DNA of 64,000 bases, taken from Salinispirillum sp. LH 10-3-1. Lineage in GTDB: Bacteria > Pseudomonadota > Gammaproteobacteria > Pseudomonadales > Natronospirillaceae. Location: NCBI RefSeq assembly GCF_030643825.1, contig NZ_CP101717.1:1426001-1490000 (forward strand), given 5' to 3'. A program made the translations under genes and the position numbers. Positions 1 to 9,385 of this stretch are shown in pieces; within the stretch, counting starts at the first letter, position 1; every line of letters starts with the position of its first letter. A model generated the notes under the pieces. That model was not told the origin of the DNA, searched no databases, and saw nothing but the letters and a program-made list of their open reading frames with translations.

Positions 1-1905
1 GGTCAAGCGCGACAACACCAGCATTTCCAGTAGCCCTGGCAGGTTTGCCGCCAGGAACAGCGTAACACCCAGAATAAACAACGCCGAGCCAAGGTCCGCC
101 AAGCTCATGGGGGTCAGGCTATCCGCATCGCCGTATTGCCACAGCACGAAACTGTCGAGGTAGCCAAAGGCCGTGAACAAGTCGGCCCATACCCAATACA
201 GCAATCCACCAAAAACCGCCAACAGTAGGAAACGAGCCAAGCGCAACGTCTGCAAGCGCACCTTTTGCACTTCCGCTTTGATTTCCGGCTCAACCGTAAT
301 GCTCTGTCCGTCAGGCGAAGGGGCAGGGTTGGCCAAGCGAGCAGCTTGCGCTTCGCGGTCTCGATGCAATTGCAGGCGTGAGGTCGACAGTTCAACACCG
401 CGCATGACCGTGACCTCCGCGATCACCCAACCAGTCAAAACATAGAACGTCGCCAAGAAGCGGCCCGTCAACTGCAAGGCGGAGTAGTAGTACCCAAACG
501 CCGTCAGGACGACCAAACCAAGCGGCAGCAACACCAGTACCAAGGTCAGTAGCCAGTGTATGCCTTCCGATTGATAGAGCTTCGGCAACTGCTTCAAGAG
601 TCGTGAAAAAAGGATAGCGATCCCGATACCGGCAGCCAGCATCACAAATACACCGAGTATATCGTCCGCCAATGCCATGGTTTGTTGCTCGGCCAAGGCC
701 AGCACGAAACTTGTTGGCAGCAATACCCACGCAAACCGGCTGAGAAACAACAATAACGTGTGGCGTTGGCCGGACGACCAACTGAAATGCAGTTTGGCGA
801 TTCCGCTAGAACTGAGAAAACGGCGAAGAAACTGCACCACAAAAAGACTAAAAGCAAAGGCGGTTAAGGCCGGGCCAACGGCAGGAATGCCGTCGCTGCT
901 GGTGTTACTGAGCAGAGTGCCAAAGGAAAGCACCAACAAACTGAGGGGTAAGGCTTGTAAGGCAACCCACACCAGGGCCGTAGGCGTTAGCCAAGGCGAA
1001 GGCGGGGTGGGTGCTTCGGGCAGATCGACTGCAGCGCCTTCCATCGGCGGTGCCTCCGCTTCGGACTCCGGCGTTACCTCCGCGGTCATAGCGGCCGCTG
1101 CCCAAAGCGCCTGGGCGTCATTGTAGACCTGGATCTCATTGTTTATGTCGGTGATGCGCTGCGCCAACCGAGCACGGATCGAGAAGAGGCCAAACGCCGA
1201 GATAAACAAAGCGATGGCGAGCAATACACGCCACGTCGGTAAATGCGCAGGGTCGAGCCCTAAACGAATACTGCCGGGTAAATTGGTGATCTGATTCGTT
1301 AGCTGGCCCGGCAAGGCCAGCAACCAGGTGACACCCAGAGGGCGATTACTGGGTATCCAAAACAACTGTTCCTCTAAGGAATCGCGCAGCCGGGCACTGG
1401 TCTCCGCCAAGGCGCGTTGTTCGGACTGCAAGGTCACTGCACTGGTCACCAGGTCCTGCAGTTCGTCGAGCAATTCTTCCAAAGGTAAAAAGGCGGAGAA
1501 CCGCAGTGGCTCATCGCGCACCATGCGTTGCAGCTGCGTGACCTCGAACTGACGTAGGCGAGTTTCTGCAATGAGGTCAGACAATTGAGGGTCAATACTT
1601 ACATCGGGCAGCGCTGTGCGTTGCTCTTGCAGTACGCGGTAAATTTGCACACTGCCCGACAAGGCGAGGATGTGTTCGTTCAGCGCTGCTTCATTTTGCT
1701 GCAAGCGTGCGTGTTGTGAACGGACGCTGTTAAGGCGTTCTTCCAACGTCTGCCGCGTGACGTTCAGCCGAATGATCTCAGCCCCTAGCGTTGCCGAATC
1801 GATCGTCGCTGTTTCAGCCGTTACAGTGGCGTTTTGACCCAGCACCGTGCCGCTTGACCACAGCAGCAGGGTGAAGAGCGCCAAGCGACGAAAGAGAGCA
1901 GGCAT
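1..1905 (-). CDS. mscK: MscK-type mechanosensitive channel, N-terminal part (runs off the window)
   Basis: The reading frame is open from an ATG at 1905 to the window edge (635 codons), so the C-terminus is missing. It begins with a signal peptide (hydrophobic stretch, then a likely cut near residue 24), then a long charged helical region up to about residue 215 typical of the periplasmic domain of MscK/KefA, then many membrane segments from about residue 225. The last visible part reads NLPGLLEMLVLSRL, which matches the segment just before the MscS pore helix in MscK proteins. Members gate ion flux through the inner membrane on hypo-osmotic shock. The MscS pore and beta domain lie outside the window. 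Family assignment is firm; which paralogue (MscK or another long MscS) is an inference. Confidence 0.85.
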   Translation of the reverse strand, partial: MPALFRRLALFTLLLWSSGTVLGQNATVTAETATIDSATLGAEIIRLNVTRQTLEERLNSVRSQHARLQQNEAALNEHILALSGSVQIYRVLQEQRTALPDVSIDPQLSDLIAETRLRQFEVTQLQRMVRDEPLRFSAFLPLEELLDELQDLVTSAVTLQSEQRALAETSARLRDSLEEQLFWIPSNRPLGVTWLLALPGQLTNQITNLPGSIRLGLDPAHLPTWRVLLAIALFISAFGLFSIRARLAQRITDINNEIQVYNDAQALWAAAAMTAEVTPESEAEAPPMEGAAVDLPEAPTPPSPWLTPTALVWVALQALPLSLLVLSFGTLLSNTSSDGIPAVGPALTAFAFSLFVVQFLRRFLSSSGIAKLHFSWSSGQRHTLLLFLSRFAWVLLPTSFVLALAEQQTMALADDILGVFVMLAAGIGIAILFSRLLKQLPKLYQSEGIHWLLTLVLVLLPLGLVVLTAFGYYYSALQLTGRFLATFYVLTGWVIAEVTVMRGVELSTSRLQLHRDREAQAARLANPAPSPDGQSITVEPEIKAEVQKVRLQTLRLARFLLLAVFGGLLYWVWADLFTAFGYLDSFVLWQYGDADSLTPMSLADLGSALFILGVTLFLAANLPGLLEMLVLSRLT

Positions 1906-1941
1906 GGTAACCGTCCTTTGTGTGCAGTTGGTTATTACATT

Positions 1942-2001
1942 GGCGGGTGTGAACACCCGCCCTACTAGTTATCAGCCCCGAGAAACGGGTGTTCACACCC
2001 G
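1942..2001. repeat. Family B palindromic repeat pair
   Basis: A perfect palindrome GGCGGGTGTGAACACCCGCC at 1942-1961 is followed about 24 bases later by a second, shorter one, CGGGTGTTCACACCCG, at 1986-2001. They lie between the mscK-type start and the oxyR stop. Related palindromes recur near 17.1, 38.6, 39.7, 47.6 and 62.2 kb, so this is a dispersed REP/BIME-like family. It could act as a transcription barrier between the two genes, but no T-run follows. Confidence 0.8.
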
Positions 2002-2021
2002 CGCAACACCGACAAAGATCA

Positions 2022-2930
2022 TTAGATATTACAGGCTTTAATCGCCTTTTCCAGCGCATCAATCGCTTTCGGGCGCGGAAAACTCGCCCGCCACGCCATC
2101 GCCACCGTCCGCGTCGGTGGGTTGCTGGTGAACGGCCGCGACACCAACCACTCCGAAGAATACGGCGTATGCTGCATGGCGCTGCGCGGCAAAATAGTTA
2201 CCCCTAAGCCCGAAGCCACCATGTGCCGAATGGTTTCCAGCGAGCTGCCATCGGCCATGGTTTTAACCTTACCGTGAGGATCACGTGTAGACCGCGCAAT
2301 CGCGGGGCAAGCTTCCAGAATCTGGTCGCGGAAGCAGTGGCCTTCACCTAACAGCAGCAATTCCGTTTGGTTTAATTCTTCCACCGTAATACTGTTCCGT
2401 TCCGCCAATGGATGATGCGTGGGCAACAACACCTCAAATGGCTCAACATAGACCGACTTGGTCAATACGTCGGTTTCGGTGAAGGGTAGGGCGACAATCG
2501 CAACATCGATTTGCCCGGTACGCAAGCGCTCCCGCAGCCGCGCGGTGTAGTTTTCTTCAATATCCAGTGACATATTCGGCACCAATGCACGCAACTGCGG
2601 AATCAGGTGCGGAAAGAGGTAAGGTGCAACGGTGTAAATAGCGCCTAATTTGAGCGCACCGTTCAAGTCGTCGCCGGTATTGCGTGCGATCATCTCCAGG
2701 CGGTCGGCCTGCTCAATGACTTTCTTCGCCTGAGTGATCAAGAGCTCGCCAATGGGCGTAACCATCACCATACTGCGGCCACGTTCGAAGATCTGCACGT
2801 CCAAACGTTGCTCTAACTTGCGAATGGCGACACTCAGTGTGGGTTGGCTCACATGACAACGCTCGGCCGCTTTGCCAAAATGCTGGTCTTCGGCCAATGC
2901 CAATAGGTAGCGCAATTCGGTTAGGGTCAT
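2022..2930 (-). CDS. oxyR: OxyR peroxide-sensing LysR-type regulator
   Basis: This 302-residue LysR-family protein has an N-terminal winged helix-turn-helix (residues 1-60, with HVSQPTLS) and a substrate-binding-like sensor domain. The sensor contains GEGHCFRDQILEACP, placing cysteines at residues 199 and 208, exactly the pair that forms the regulatory disulfide in E. coli OxyR. In the family, peroxide oxidises this pair and switches the protein to activate antioxidant genes. It is divergent from the YeeZ-like gene, and an ATAG-N7-CTAT half operator lies at 2955-2969 just upstream of its ATG, which fits autoregulation. No catalase or peroxiredoxin gene is next to it here. Assignment is strong because both redox cysteines and their spacing are kept. 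Confidence 0.93.
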   Translation of the reverse strand: MTLTELRYLLALAEDQHFGKAAERCHVSQPTLSVAIRKLEQRLDVQIFERGRSMVMVTPIGELLITQAKKVIEQADRLEMIARNTGDDLNGALKLGAIYTVAPYLFPHLIPQLRALVPNMSLDIEENYTARLRERLRTGQIDVAIVALPFTETDVLTKSVYVEPFEVLLPTHHPLAERNSITVEELNQTELLLLGEGHCFRDQILEACPAIARSTRDPHGKVKTMADGSSLETIRHMVASGLGVTILPRSAMQHTPYSSEWLVSRPFTSNPPTRTVAMAWRASFPRPKAIDALEKAIKACNI

Positions 2931-2954
2931 GAATGCTCCTCGGGAATATGCATC

Positions 2955-2969
2955 ATAGATTAATGCTAT
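2955..2969. promoter_or_regulatory. Candidate OxyR half operator
   Basis: ATAG, seven bases, CTAT matches one half of the known OxyR site (ATAG-N7-CTAT repeated). The next positions at the expected spacing, 2977-2980 and 2988-2991, match poorly, so only one half is convincing. It sits in the oxyR / YeeZ-like divergent gap where autoregulation is expected. Confidence 0.4.
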
Positions 2970-3010
2970 CTAAAATTATAAATTGATAACGATTGTACAT
3001 GGAGCGCACT

Positions 3011-3856
3011 ATGACACAAGCAAAAATATTGACCGTGGGGTTAGGCGATTTGGGGGGCCGAATTGCCCAGAGTACCCAAGCGGCCTTCCCCTCGGCACAG
3101 GTGGTTGGAATGCGCCGCGGAGAGGGAACACCAGCCGGCATATCGCTTCTGCGCCACGACGCAGCTGAACCTTGGAAGGATGCATGGGCCGAGCCGTCCA
3201 CCTTGCAGGGGCTAACCGATGTGGTGCTCTGCATTTCGCCCGGCGGACGCACGATAGAGGCTTATCAACAGGCCTATTTAAAGGTTGCCCATCAGTCTTA
3301 CGCATGGTTGCAACGGCATGCACCGCAGGCGCACCTATGGCTGGTATCGTCCACTGGAGTTTATGGCCAGCAGCACGGTGAATGGGTAGACGAAGAGTCT
3401 GCTACCGAGCCTGAAAGCCCAACCGCACAGGTATTGGTGGAAACCGAACAATTTTGGCTGCACAGCGCCCAGCCCGCTACCATTGTGCGTCCGGCGGGGA
3501 TCTATGGGCCGGGCCGCGAATACATGTTCCGGCAGGCCCGCGAAGGCTTCACCATTGCTGACCCAGAGCCCATCTACACCAATCGTATTCACATCGACGA
3601 TGCCGCGCGTGCTGTCGTGCATTTAATGCAACGCCGCGTACAAGGCCTCCCTGTTGCAGATCGTTACAACCTCACAGATAAGGACCCCGCCACCTTGCAA
3701 GAGGTCTTAACCTGGCTACAGCAGCGGTTTGGTGTGACGCCGACCGAGCAGCGTACCCTGAATCGGGGCAGTAAGCGCATCAGTAATCAGCGGTTGTTAG
3801 ACACCGGATTCACATTGCGGTATCCGTCCTTCCGCGAAGGGTATGAGGCCATGTAG
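3011..3856 (+). CDS. YeeZ-like NAD(P)-binding SDR-family protein
   Basis: The protein opens with a Rossmann fingerprint (VGLGDLGGRIAQ, residues 9-20) and resembles atypical short-chain dehydrogenase/epimerase proteins of the YeeZ type, about 280 residues, whose substrate is unknown. A motif resembling SSTGVYG lies in the middle. I chose ATG 3011 because GGAG at 3001-3004 lies six bases upstream; open frame extends to a TTG at 2993 and an ATG at 2999 that have no such site. The gene is divergent from oxyR and might share its peroxide control (inference). Its TAG stop at 3854-3856 lies inside a family A palindromic repeat. Confidence 0.8.
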   Translation: MTQAKILTVGLGDLGGRIAQSTQAAFPSAQVVGMRRGEGTPAGISLLRHDAAEPWKDAWAEPSTLQGLTDVVLCISPGGRTIEAYQQAYLKVAHQSYAWLQRHAPQAHLWLVSSTGVYGQQHGEWVDEESATEPESPTAQVLVETEQFWLHSAQPATIVRPAGIYGPGREYMFRQAREGFTIADPEPIYTNRIHIDDAARAVVHLMQRRVQGLPVADRYNLTDKDPATLQEVLTWLQQRFGVTPTEQRTLNRGSKRISNQRLLDTGFTLRYPSFREGYEAM

Positions 3857-3938
3857 GAGGCCAGCCCTCTGGCCGAATGATCTTCCGTAGGAGGCCAGCC
3901 CCCTGGCCGAAAATTCGCGCAGAGGGCTGCGCTCCTAC
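3853..3938. repeat. Three family A REP-like repeats between convergent genes
   Basis: Two forward copies (GTAGGAGGCCAGCCCTCTGG at 3853 and a near copy at 3887) and one inverted copy (3914-3938, ending GCGCTCCTAC) fill the gap between two convergent genes. Each has the layout GTAGGAG, short stem, CCCTCTGG or CCCCCTGG, stem complement. The first copy gives the TAG stop of the upstream plus-strand gene and the inverted copy gives the TAG stop of the minus-strand gene. The form recalls the GTAGGAGC repeats of pseudomonads. Confidence 0.85.
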
Positions 3939-4957
3939 GATGTCGATACTCCACCACAAGGTGCCAGCACCTCTTGCCATAACCTCACATGCTCGCGAGT
4001 GACGGTACGCAATAACTCGGCATCCGCTTCCAGCATTTGCATATGCGTATCCCAAACCTCTGGGACAGCGTCCGTCATGGTAGCCAGCCGCCGCACGGCG
4101 CCCAGCAGTTCCTCCCCATAGCCGTTCAAGCGCGCAATATACGGCTGCACCTCGCCAATAAAGAACATCACCAGTACATTGTTTGCTGCAGTACTGCGCT
4201 GCGTGGCGCGCTGAGCGGGGCACAATCGACCCGCCGCCACGCCATGTTGCAACCGACTGTTGCCTTCTTCCAATCCGGCGATGCTTAACTGCACCGAACG
4301 ATGCCATTGGCCCAGCACATTGTGTTGCCCCATGCGCTGGTACAGCGCTTCAAATTCACGATTATCCGGCAACGCTAACGACGGCCAGTTTTCGACCCAG
4401 CCAGTCATAATGCGCAAATCGTCCAGGGTGCCATGAATGCCCGGTATAGCGTCAGCAGGCCATGCGGCGCTTTCAGTTTGGAGTAAGTGCCGTACTTCTG
4501 GCGCGCCCAAGGTGCCATTCCAGGTCACCAGTGGCCAGTAAGTCTGCTTCTCGGCTTGCCACTCAGCCAACACCGCACGCAAATCGTCGTCGGTACGCGG
4601 GTCGTTCATGCAGGCTTCAATGGCACCTAACAGGCGTGATTCAAAACGCCAGCGCTGCGTCGGCGCCATGACGCGGCCGAGAATGCTGTTTCGTTCGCCG
4701 ATCAGCGTAAACAGTTCGCAATGGCGGGTATCCCAAAACGAGAGAAGATTGATACGCACTTCCGGCACATCCCATTGCACAGCGCGGGCCGGTGGAGCAG
4801 TCACCACGCTCGGCACAGCCCACTCTGGCTTAGGCGCGTCCATTACATTGCTCAATCGGTTTAGGTAATCGTCGAATAAATCTTGGCCGGTTTTGGCACA
4901 ACCGCTCAGCAGTAAAACTGCGACGGCAAAAAACAAAAAGCGTACCCTATGAACCAT
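3935..4957 (-). CDS. DUF3080-type lipoprotein
   Basis: The protein is about 340 residues when started at the ATG at 4957, which places a lipobox (LLLSGC, Cys20) directly after a short signal sequence. The open frame continues upstream for 73 more codons, but that part is not signal-like and overlaps the start of the divergent efflux operon, so I exclude it. The mature part is mostly helical with many conserved Trp and Arg residues, and resembles the gammaproteobacterial DUF3080 family, whose function is unknown. It is presumably anchored in the outer membrane. Its TAG stop (3937-3935) lies inside an inverted family A repeat. Family call is moderate, lipoprotein call is strong. Confidence 0.78.
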   Translation of the reverse strand: MVHRVRFLFFAVAVLLLSGCAKTGQDLFDDYLNRLSNVMDAPKPEWAVPSVVTAPPARAVQWDVPEVRINLLSFWDTRHCELFTLIGERNSILGRVMAPTQRWRFESRLLGAIEACMNDPRTDDDLRAVLAEWQAEKQTYWPLVTWNGTLGAPEVRHLLQTESAAWPADAIPGIHGTLDDLRIMTGWVENWPSLALPDNREFEALYQRMGQHNVLGQWHRSVQLSIAGLEEGNSRLQHGVAAGRLCPAQRATQRSTAANNVLVMFFIGEVQPYIARLNGYGEELLGAVRRLATMTDAVPEVWDTHMQMLEADAELLRTVTREHVRLWQEVLAPCGGVSTS

Positions 4958-5003
4958 TCGGGTAAAGAGCTCGTAATCAGCAAGATCGAAAGGAGCCTTA
5001 CAC

Positions 5004-6278
5004 ATGCCAGCAGTCACTCGTAAACAATTACTCACTTGGGGTCTTCCCGTCCTTATCTTGTTTTTTGCCTGGGGCATCTCGCGTTTTATGGCGAGTACGC
5101 CGCAGAATGTCGCGCCCGCCGTCGCTGAAGGCGAAGTCCGGGTGGCTGGAGACACCGCAACAGTCTCTGTATTCACGTTGCAACGCGCAACGTTGTCACC
5201 CGAGCTGACGTTGTATGGTCAGGTCAAGGCAGCACGCAGCGTGCAGCTGACGGCCCCCTACAGCGCCACGCTGGCCGAGCTGTTGGTAACAGAAGGTGAA
5301 CGTGTCAGTGCCAACCAACTATTGGCGAGGTTAGACACTCGCGACCTCGAACGCCAGCGTGCTCAGCAAGAAACTCGTCTGCGCGACATCACTGCGCGGC
5401 TTTCACTGCAGCGTACTGAGCACAGCGCGAATGAAGAAGCCTTGGCCATCGAACAAGAACTCTTGGTGATCGCCCAGCGAGCCGCCGAGCGCACGCGCAA
5501 TCTGCAAGCGCGTAATTTAGCCGCTGAAAGTGATGTGGAAGCTGCCGAGCGAAACCTGCAGCAGCAGCGCCTCAGTGTCAGCAGTCGCCGCTTGGCGGTG
5601 AACCGCTTTGCCGACCAACAAAGCCAACTGCAAGCGCAGCAACGTGAAGCGGAATTGGCCTTGCAGCAACTCGACGATCAACTGGCCGATGCGGAAATTC
5701 GGGCACCTTTCGCCGGACAAGTCGCGGAACTCAATATTGAAGCCGCCAGCCGCGTGACGGCGCAAAACCCGGTCATGACCGTGGTCAGCAATGGCGAAGC
5801 ACGGGTTGAAGCCTTGTTGCCCACGCATCAACTGGCCTCAATCGAAGAGGGTATAAGAGGGCAGCTCGCCATGGGCGACCGCCAATACGACGTGCAACTG
5901 CTTGGCTGGGAGCCCATTACCCGCGGCGGCAGCGTGCGGGCCCGTTTTGCGTTTGATGCGTCGCCGGAGCGGCTGGTGGTGAATCAGTTTCACCGGCTGG
6001 CGCTCGAACTGGCCCCGCAAGCCGAAGTGTTTGCCGTGCCTGCACCCTACCTGTATGAAAATCGCTTTGTGTACCGCGTGGTGGATGAACGACTGGAACG
6101 TGTCACGGTCGATGTAGTGGGATACCGGCAGTCGTTGAACGGTAGTGGTGCGCCCAGCGACCTAACCTGGACCCTAATTCGCAGTGCGGACCTTGCCAAT
6201 GGTGACACAATTCTGGCCTCTCGCTTGCCAGATGCAGCACCGGGCTTGGCGGTAATAGTGCGCGGAGAGGTGTTCTGA
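5004..6278 (+). CDS. RND efflux periplasmic adaptor (membrane fusion protein)
   Basis: This 424-residue protein has one N-terminal membrane segment (residues 8-27), a split lipoyl/barrel-sandwich domain around residues 65-105 and 225-260, and between them a long Gln/Glu/Arg-rich coiled-coil hairpin (about 105-220). DAEIRAPFAGQVAELNIEAA is the typical second lipoyl half. In the family it links the inner-membrane RND pump to an outer-membrane channel. A good ribosome site (AAAGGAG) precedes ATG 5004. It overlaps the pump gene by one base, so the two are cotranslated. No outer-membrane factor gene is nearby, so a shared TolC is likely. Substrate cannot be read from the sequence. Confidence 0.92.
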   Translation: MPAVTRKQLLTWGLPVLILFFAWGISRFMASTPQNVAPAVAEGEVRVAGDTATVSVFTLQRATLSPELTLYGQVKAARSVQLTAPYSATLAELLVTEGERVSANQLLARLDTRDLERQRAQQETRLRDITARLSLQRTEHSANEEALAIEQELLVIAQRAAERTRNLQARNLAAESDVEAAERNLQQQRLSVSSRRLAVNRFADQQSQLQAQQREAELALQQLDDQLADAEIRAPFAGQVAELNIEAASRVTAQNPVMTVVSNGEARVEALLPTHQLASIEEGIRGQLAMGDRQYDVQLLGWEPITRGGSVRARFAFDASPERLVVNQFHRLALELAPQAEVFAVPAPYLYENRFVYRVVDERLERVTVDVVGYRQSLNGSGAPSDLTWTLIRSADLANGDTILASRLPDAAPGLAVIVRGEVF

Positions 6279-9200
6279 TGGGCGGTATTATTGAAGCCTT
6301 TGCGCGCCATCGGGTAGCGCCCAATGTATTGATGTTCGTGGTGCTGTTGTCGGGTTTGTGGGCGCTGGACCGCCTCAACACCCAGTTCCTGCCGGATTTC
6401 GACCTCAGCATCGTGCAAGTGAATGCAGACTGGCCGGGTGCCAGTGCGCAGGACGTACAAGAAAGCCTGACCATTCCATTAGAACAATCTCTGCTCAGCA
6501 ATACCGACATTGATGAACTGCGCAGTACCAGCTTCGAAGGTGGGATGAACATGAACATGACGTTGCGCGAAAGCGTGCGCGACGTCAATCAGGCGGTGGC
6601 CGACATTGAAAGTGCGTTAGCCACCGTACGGTTACCCGATGGCGCAGAAGAGCCCGAGGTCACGCAGTTTGTGTTCTTCGAGGATGTGGCCGATGTGCTG
6701 CTTTATGGCGACCTCACCATCGAAGAACTCCGCACCTGGGCTCAGCGTGCCGAACGCTCATTGAAGCAATCGGGTATTGCCCGCGTCGAAATAGAAGGTT
6801 TGCCCGATGCGGAGATCCGTTTGGAAGTCCCGGTACCGCAATTGCTGGACAGCCAACTCACCTTGGGCGACATCGCCCAGCGTTTGGGCAGTCAAAATGC
6901 CAATTTGCCAGCGGGCATAACCGGCGAGAACCAACTGGCCACACAATTACGTTTTCAAAATCGCGAACTGGAGCCGCTGGCGCTCGGTGAACAACTGATC
7001 CCAACTGAAAACGCCAATCGTTTTACTCGTGTGGGTGACCTCGGCACGCTAGAACGGGTCTACGACAACAACGACACACGCATCTATTTTGACGGTAAAC
7101 CAGCCGTGCGCCTGAGCTTGAGTCGTGCCAGTGGCGAAGACACGCTGGTGGTGGCCGAGAACCTGCGCCAGTGGCAGGCCACCTTCGAGCCCGGATTGCC
7201 AGAAGGCATCGAACTTTACGTTTACAATGAAAACTGGCGGTTTGTGCAGTCGCGCATCAAGATCATACTCGACAGCGGTCTGGGCGGTATTTTTCTCGTC
7301 CTGCTGGTGCTGTTCGTCTTCCTGAACCATCGTCTCGCCTTTTGGGTGGCGCTGGGTATTCCAGTGTCGTTTATGGCGACGCTGATCTTTCTTGATCTGT
7401 CCGGCAACTCGATTAACCTGATTTCCTTACTCGGGTTCCTTGTTGCACTCGGCATCATTGTCGACGACGCCATCGTCGTCGGGGAAGATACCTATGCCCA
7501 TGTTGAAGCCGGGGAGGACCCGGAAGATGCGGCCGTAGCCGCAGCCAAACGCATGTTGCCTGCGGTTTTAGCGTCCAGCGTCACCACCGTCGCTGCCTTC
7601 TTGCCGCTGCTGTTAGTCACCGGTCAAGCGGGCACCTTCACCAAGGGCGTCCCCATTGTGGTGATCTTCGCCATCGTGGCTTCACTGATTGAATGCTTCC
7701 TGATCTTGCCCGGTCACTTGGCGCACAGCCTGAAAAAACGCGGCACACGCAAGCCGAACCCGATTCGTCAGCGCTTGGAGTCAGGTATTGATTGGTTCCG
7801 CAATGTGCCTTTCCGCGCCGCCGTGCAGTTTGCCGTGACTTATCGCCTGGTGACCTATGCCGCCGCTGTTGCGTTCTTAATGATCGCCATCGGGCTATTG
7901 TCGAGCGGGCGGGTGAAATTCGTGTTTTTCCCCGATATTCAGCAACAGCAAGTCACCATGGAAGTGGTGTTCACCGAAGGTACTCCGGTGTCTGAAGTGG
8001 ATGCGTTCATCCGTACCATGCAGCAAGAATTGCGTGACTTGGAAAACGAACTGAACTTCTCGTTCGTGAACACCTTGCTGGTGGAGCTAAACCGTGGCAG
8101 CCCGGAACGTGGTGCCCTGTTTGTGGAAATGGACGGTGACACCGACCGACCCGTACCTAACGGTGAAATCGTCAACCGCTGGCGTGAGCGCATGAACGTG
8201 CCAGCCAACGTGCTCAGTGTGCGCTTTGTACAACCCGCACAGGGCCCAGGTACGTCGGGCGTAAGTGCGCGCTTACGCGGTGAAGACCTCGATGAACTCA
8301 AGGCGGCCTCCAACTGGCTTCAACGTGAATTGCGTGGCTTTGGTGGGTTGCGGGAAGTGAGCGACAACCTCCCGCTGGGCAGTGAGCAGTTGTCGTTGCA
8401 ACTGAACAGCGAAGCACTGGCACTGGGGCTGAGCGCGCAACAACTCAGTCAGCAAATCAATGACTTAGTCAGCGGCAGAATCGTCCAGACGGTGGCGCAA
8501 GAAGGCCGCGACCTCAGTGTGCGTGTGGCCCTGCCGGAAGCCGATGTGTCGACCTGGTTCCAGCTGCAAAACCTGCCGGTACAGGTTGCTGCGGGTGAAT
8601 GGCAGCCGCTGTCGGCCTTGGTGACGGTGCAGTATGCCCAAGCCATCGACCGACTGAATCGTGTCAACGGTGAATTGTCCGCCGTGGTCAGTGCGCGCCT
8701 AGCGAGCGGAGACATCACCTTGGGTGAAGTCAACCGCTGGTTGCAGGACGACGTAGCCGCCCGGCTGCAAGCTGAATTTGATGTGGTGCTGCTGGTTGAA
8801 GGTGATCAACGCTCACAAGCACAATTCCTGCGTGACGTGCAGTTTGGCGCCATTCTGGGTTTGTTGCTGATTTTCGGGGCGCTGGCCTGGGTGTTTGAAA
8901 GCTGGTTGTGGCCGTTGGCGGTGGTGGCGGCGATCCCGTTTGGCTTGGTTGGCGCGGTTGCCGGACACTGGATCATGGGCTTGGAACTCTCGGTGCTCAG
9001 TGTGTACGGGCTCTTTGGGCTATCGGGGATCATAATCAATAACGCCATCGTGTTAATCACCTTTTACCGAAGGTTAAGAGGGGAGGGCATGAACATCCAC
9101 GAAGCGGTGGTAGAGGCTTCGGTACAGCGTTTCCGTGCTGTATTGGTGACCTCCCTGACCACCATTGCCGGCCTGAGTTTCTTGTTGTTCGAAACCTCGT

Positions 9201-9373
9201 TCGACGCGCAGTTCCTGATACCGGTGGCGGCGGGCATTGTGTTCGGCTTGGCCTTCGGCACCGTGATCATTCTGTTCTTGGTGCCAGCCTTGCTGACCAG
9301 CTTGGAACGCATGAAAGCACGGTTGCTGAAGAAAGGTACAGACGGTATGGTACTGAACCCACATTCAACGTAA
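6278..9373 (+). CDS. RND multidrug efflux pump, HAE-1 type
   Basis: At 1031 residues this is a full-length AcrB-like pump with two repeated halves of one plus five to six membrane helices and two large periplasmic loops. The proton-relay acidic pair is visible in GIIVDDAIVVGED (about residues 395-405). At the position of AcrB Lys940 in the second half this protein has Asn (GIIINNAIVL), a change also seen in other divergent HAE-1 clades, so it is not a close AcrB orthologue. Its ATG overlaps the adaptor stop. It should export lipophilic compounds together with the upstream adaptor and an outer-membrane channel. Confidence 0.93.
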   Translation: MGGIIEAFARHRVAPNVLMFVVLLSGLWALDRLNTQFLPDFDLSIVQVNADWPGASAQDVQESLTIPLEQSLLSNTDIDELRSTSFEGGMNMNMTLRESVRDVNQAVADIESALATVRLPDGAEEPEVTQFVFFEDVADVLLYGDLTIEELRTWAQRAERSLKQSGIARVEIEGLPDAEIRLEVPVPQLLDSQLTLGDIAQRLGSQNANLPAGITGENQLATQLRFQNRELEPLALGEQLIPTENANRFTRVGDLGTLERVYDNNDTRIYFDGKPAVRLSLSRASGEDTLVVAENLRQWQATFEPGLPEGIELYVYNENWRFVQSRIKIILDSGLGGIFLVLLVLFVFLNHRLAFWVALGIPVSFMATLIFLDLSGNSINLISLLGFLVALGIIVDDAIVVGEDTYAHVEAGEDPEDAAVAAAKRMLPAVLASSVTTVAAFLPLLLVTGQAGTFTKGVPIVVIFAIVASLIECFLILPGHLAHSLKKRGTRKPNPIRQRLESGIDWFRNVPFRAAVQFAVTYRLVTYAAAVAFLMIAIGLLSSGRVKFVFFPDIQQQQVTMEVVFTEGTPVSEVDAFIRTMQQELRDLENELNFSFVNTLLVELNRGSPERGALFVEMDGDTDRPVPNGEIVNRWRERMNVPANVLSVRFVQPAQGPGTSGVSARLRGEDLDELKAASNWLQRELRGFGGLREVSDNLPLGSEQLSLQLNSEALALGLSAQQLSQQINDLVSGRIVQTVAQEGRDLSVRVALPEADVSTWFQLQNLPVQVAAGEWQPLSALVTVQYAQAIDRLNRVNGELSAVVSARLASGDITLGEVNRWLQDDVAARLQAEFDVVLLVEGDQRSQAQFLRDVQFGAILGLLLIFGALAWVFESWLWPLAVVAAIPFGLVGAVAGHWIMGLELSVLSVYGLFGLSGIIINNAIVLITFYRRLRGEGMNIHEAVVEASVQRFRAVLVTSLTTIAGLSFLLFETSFDAQFLIPVAAGIVFGLAFGTVIILFLVPALLTSLERMKARLLKKGTDGMVLNPHST

Positions 9374-9385
9374 TGAAGGTTCGCC

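Noticed and set aside
4958..5176. N-terminal extension of the DUF3080 lipoprotein frame
   Set aside because: It overlaps the divergent efflux operon start and would bury the lipobox 90 residues into the protein.
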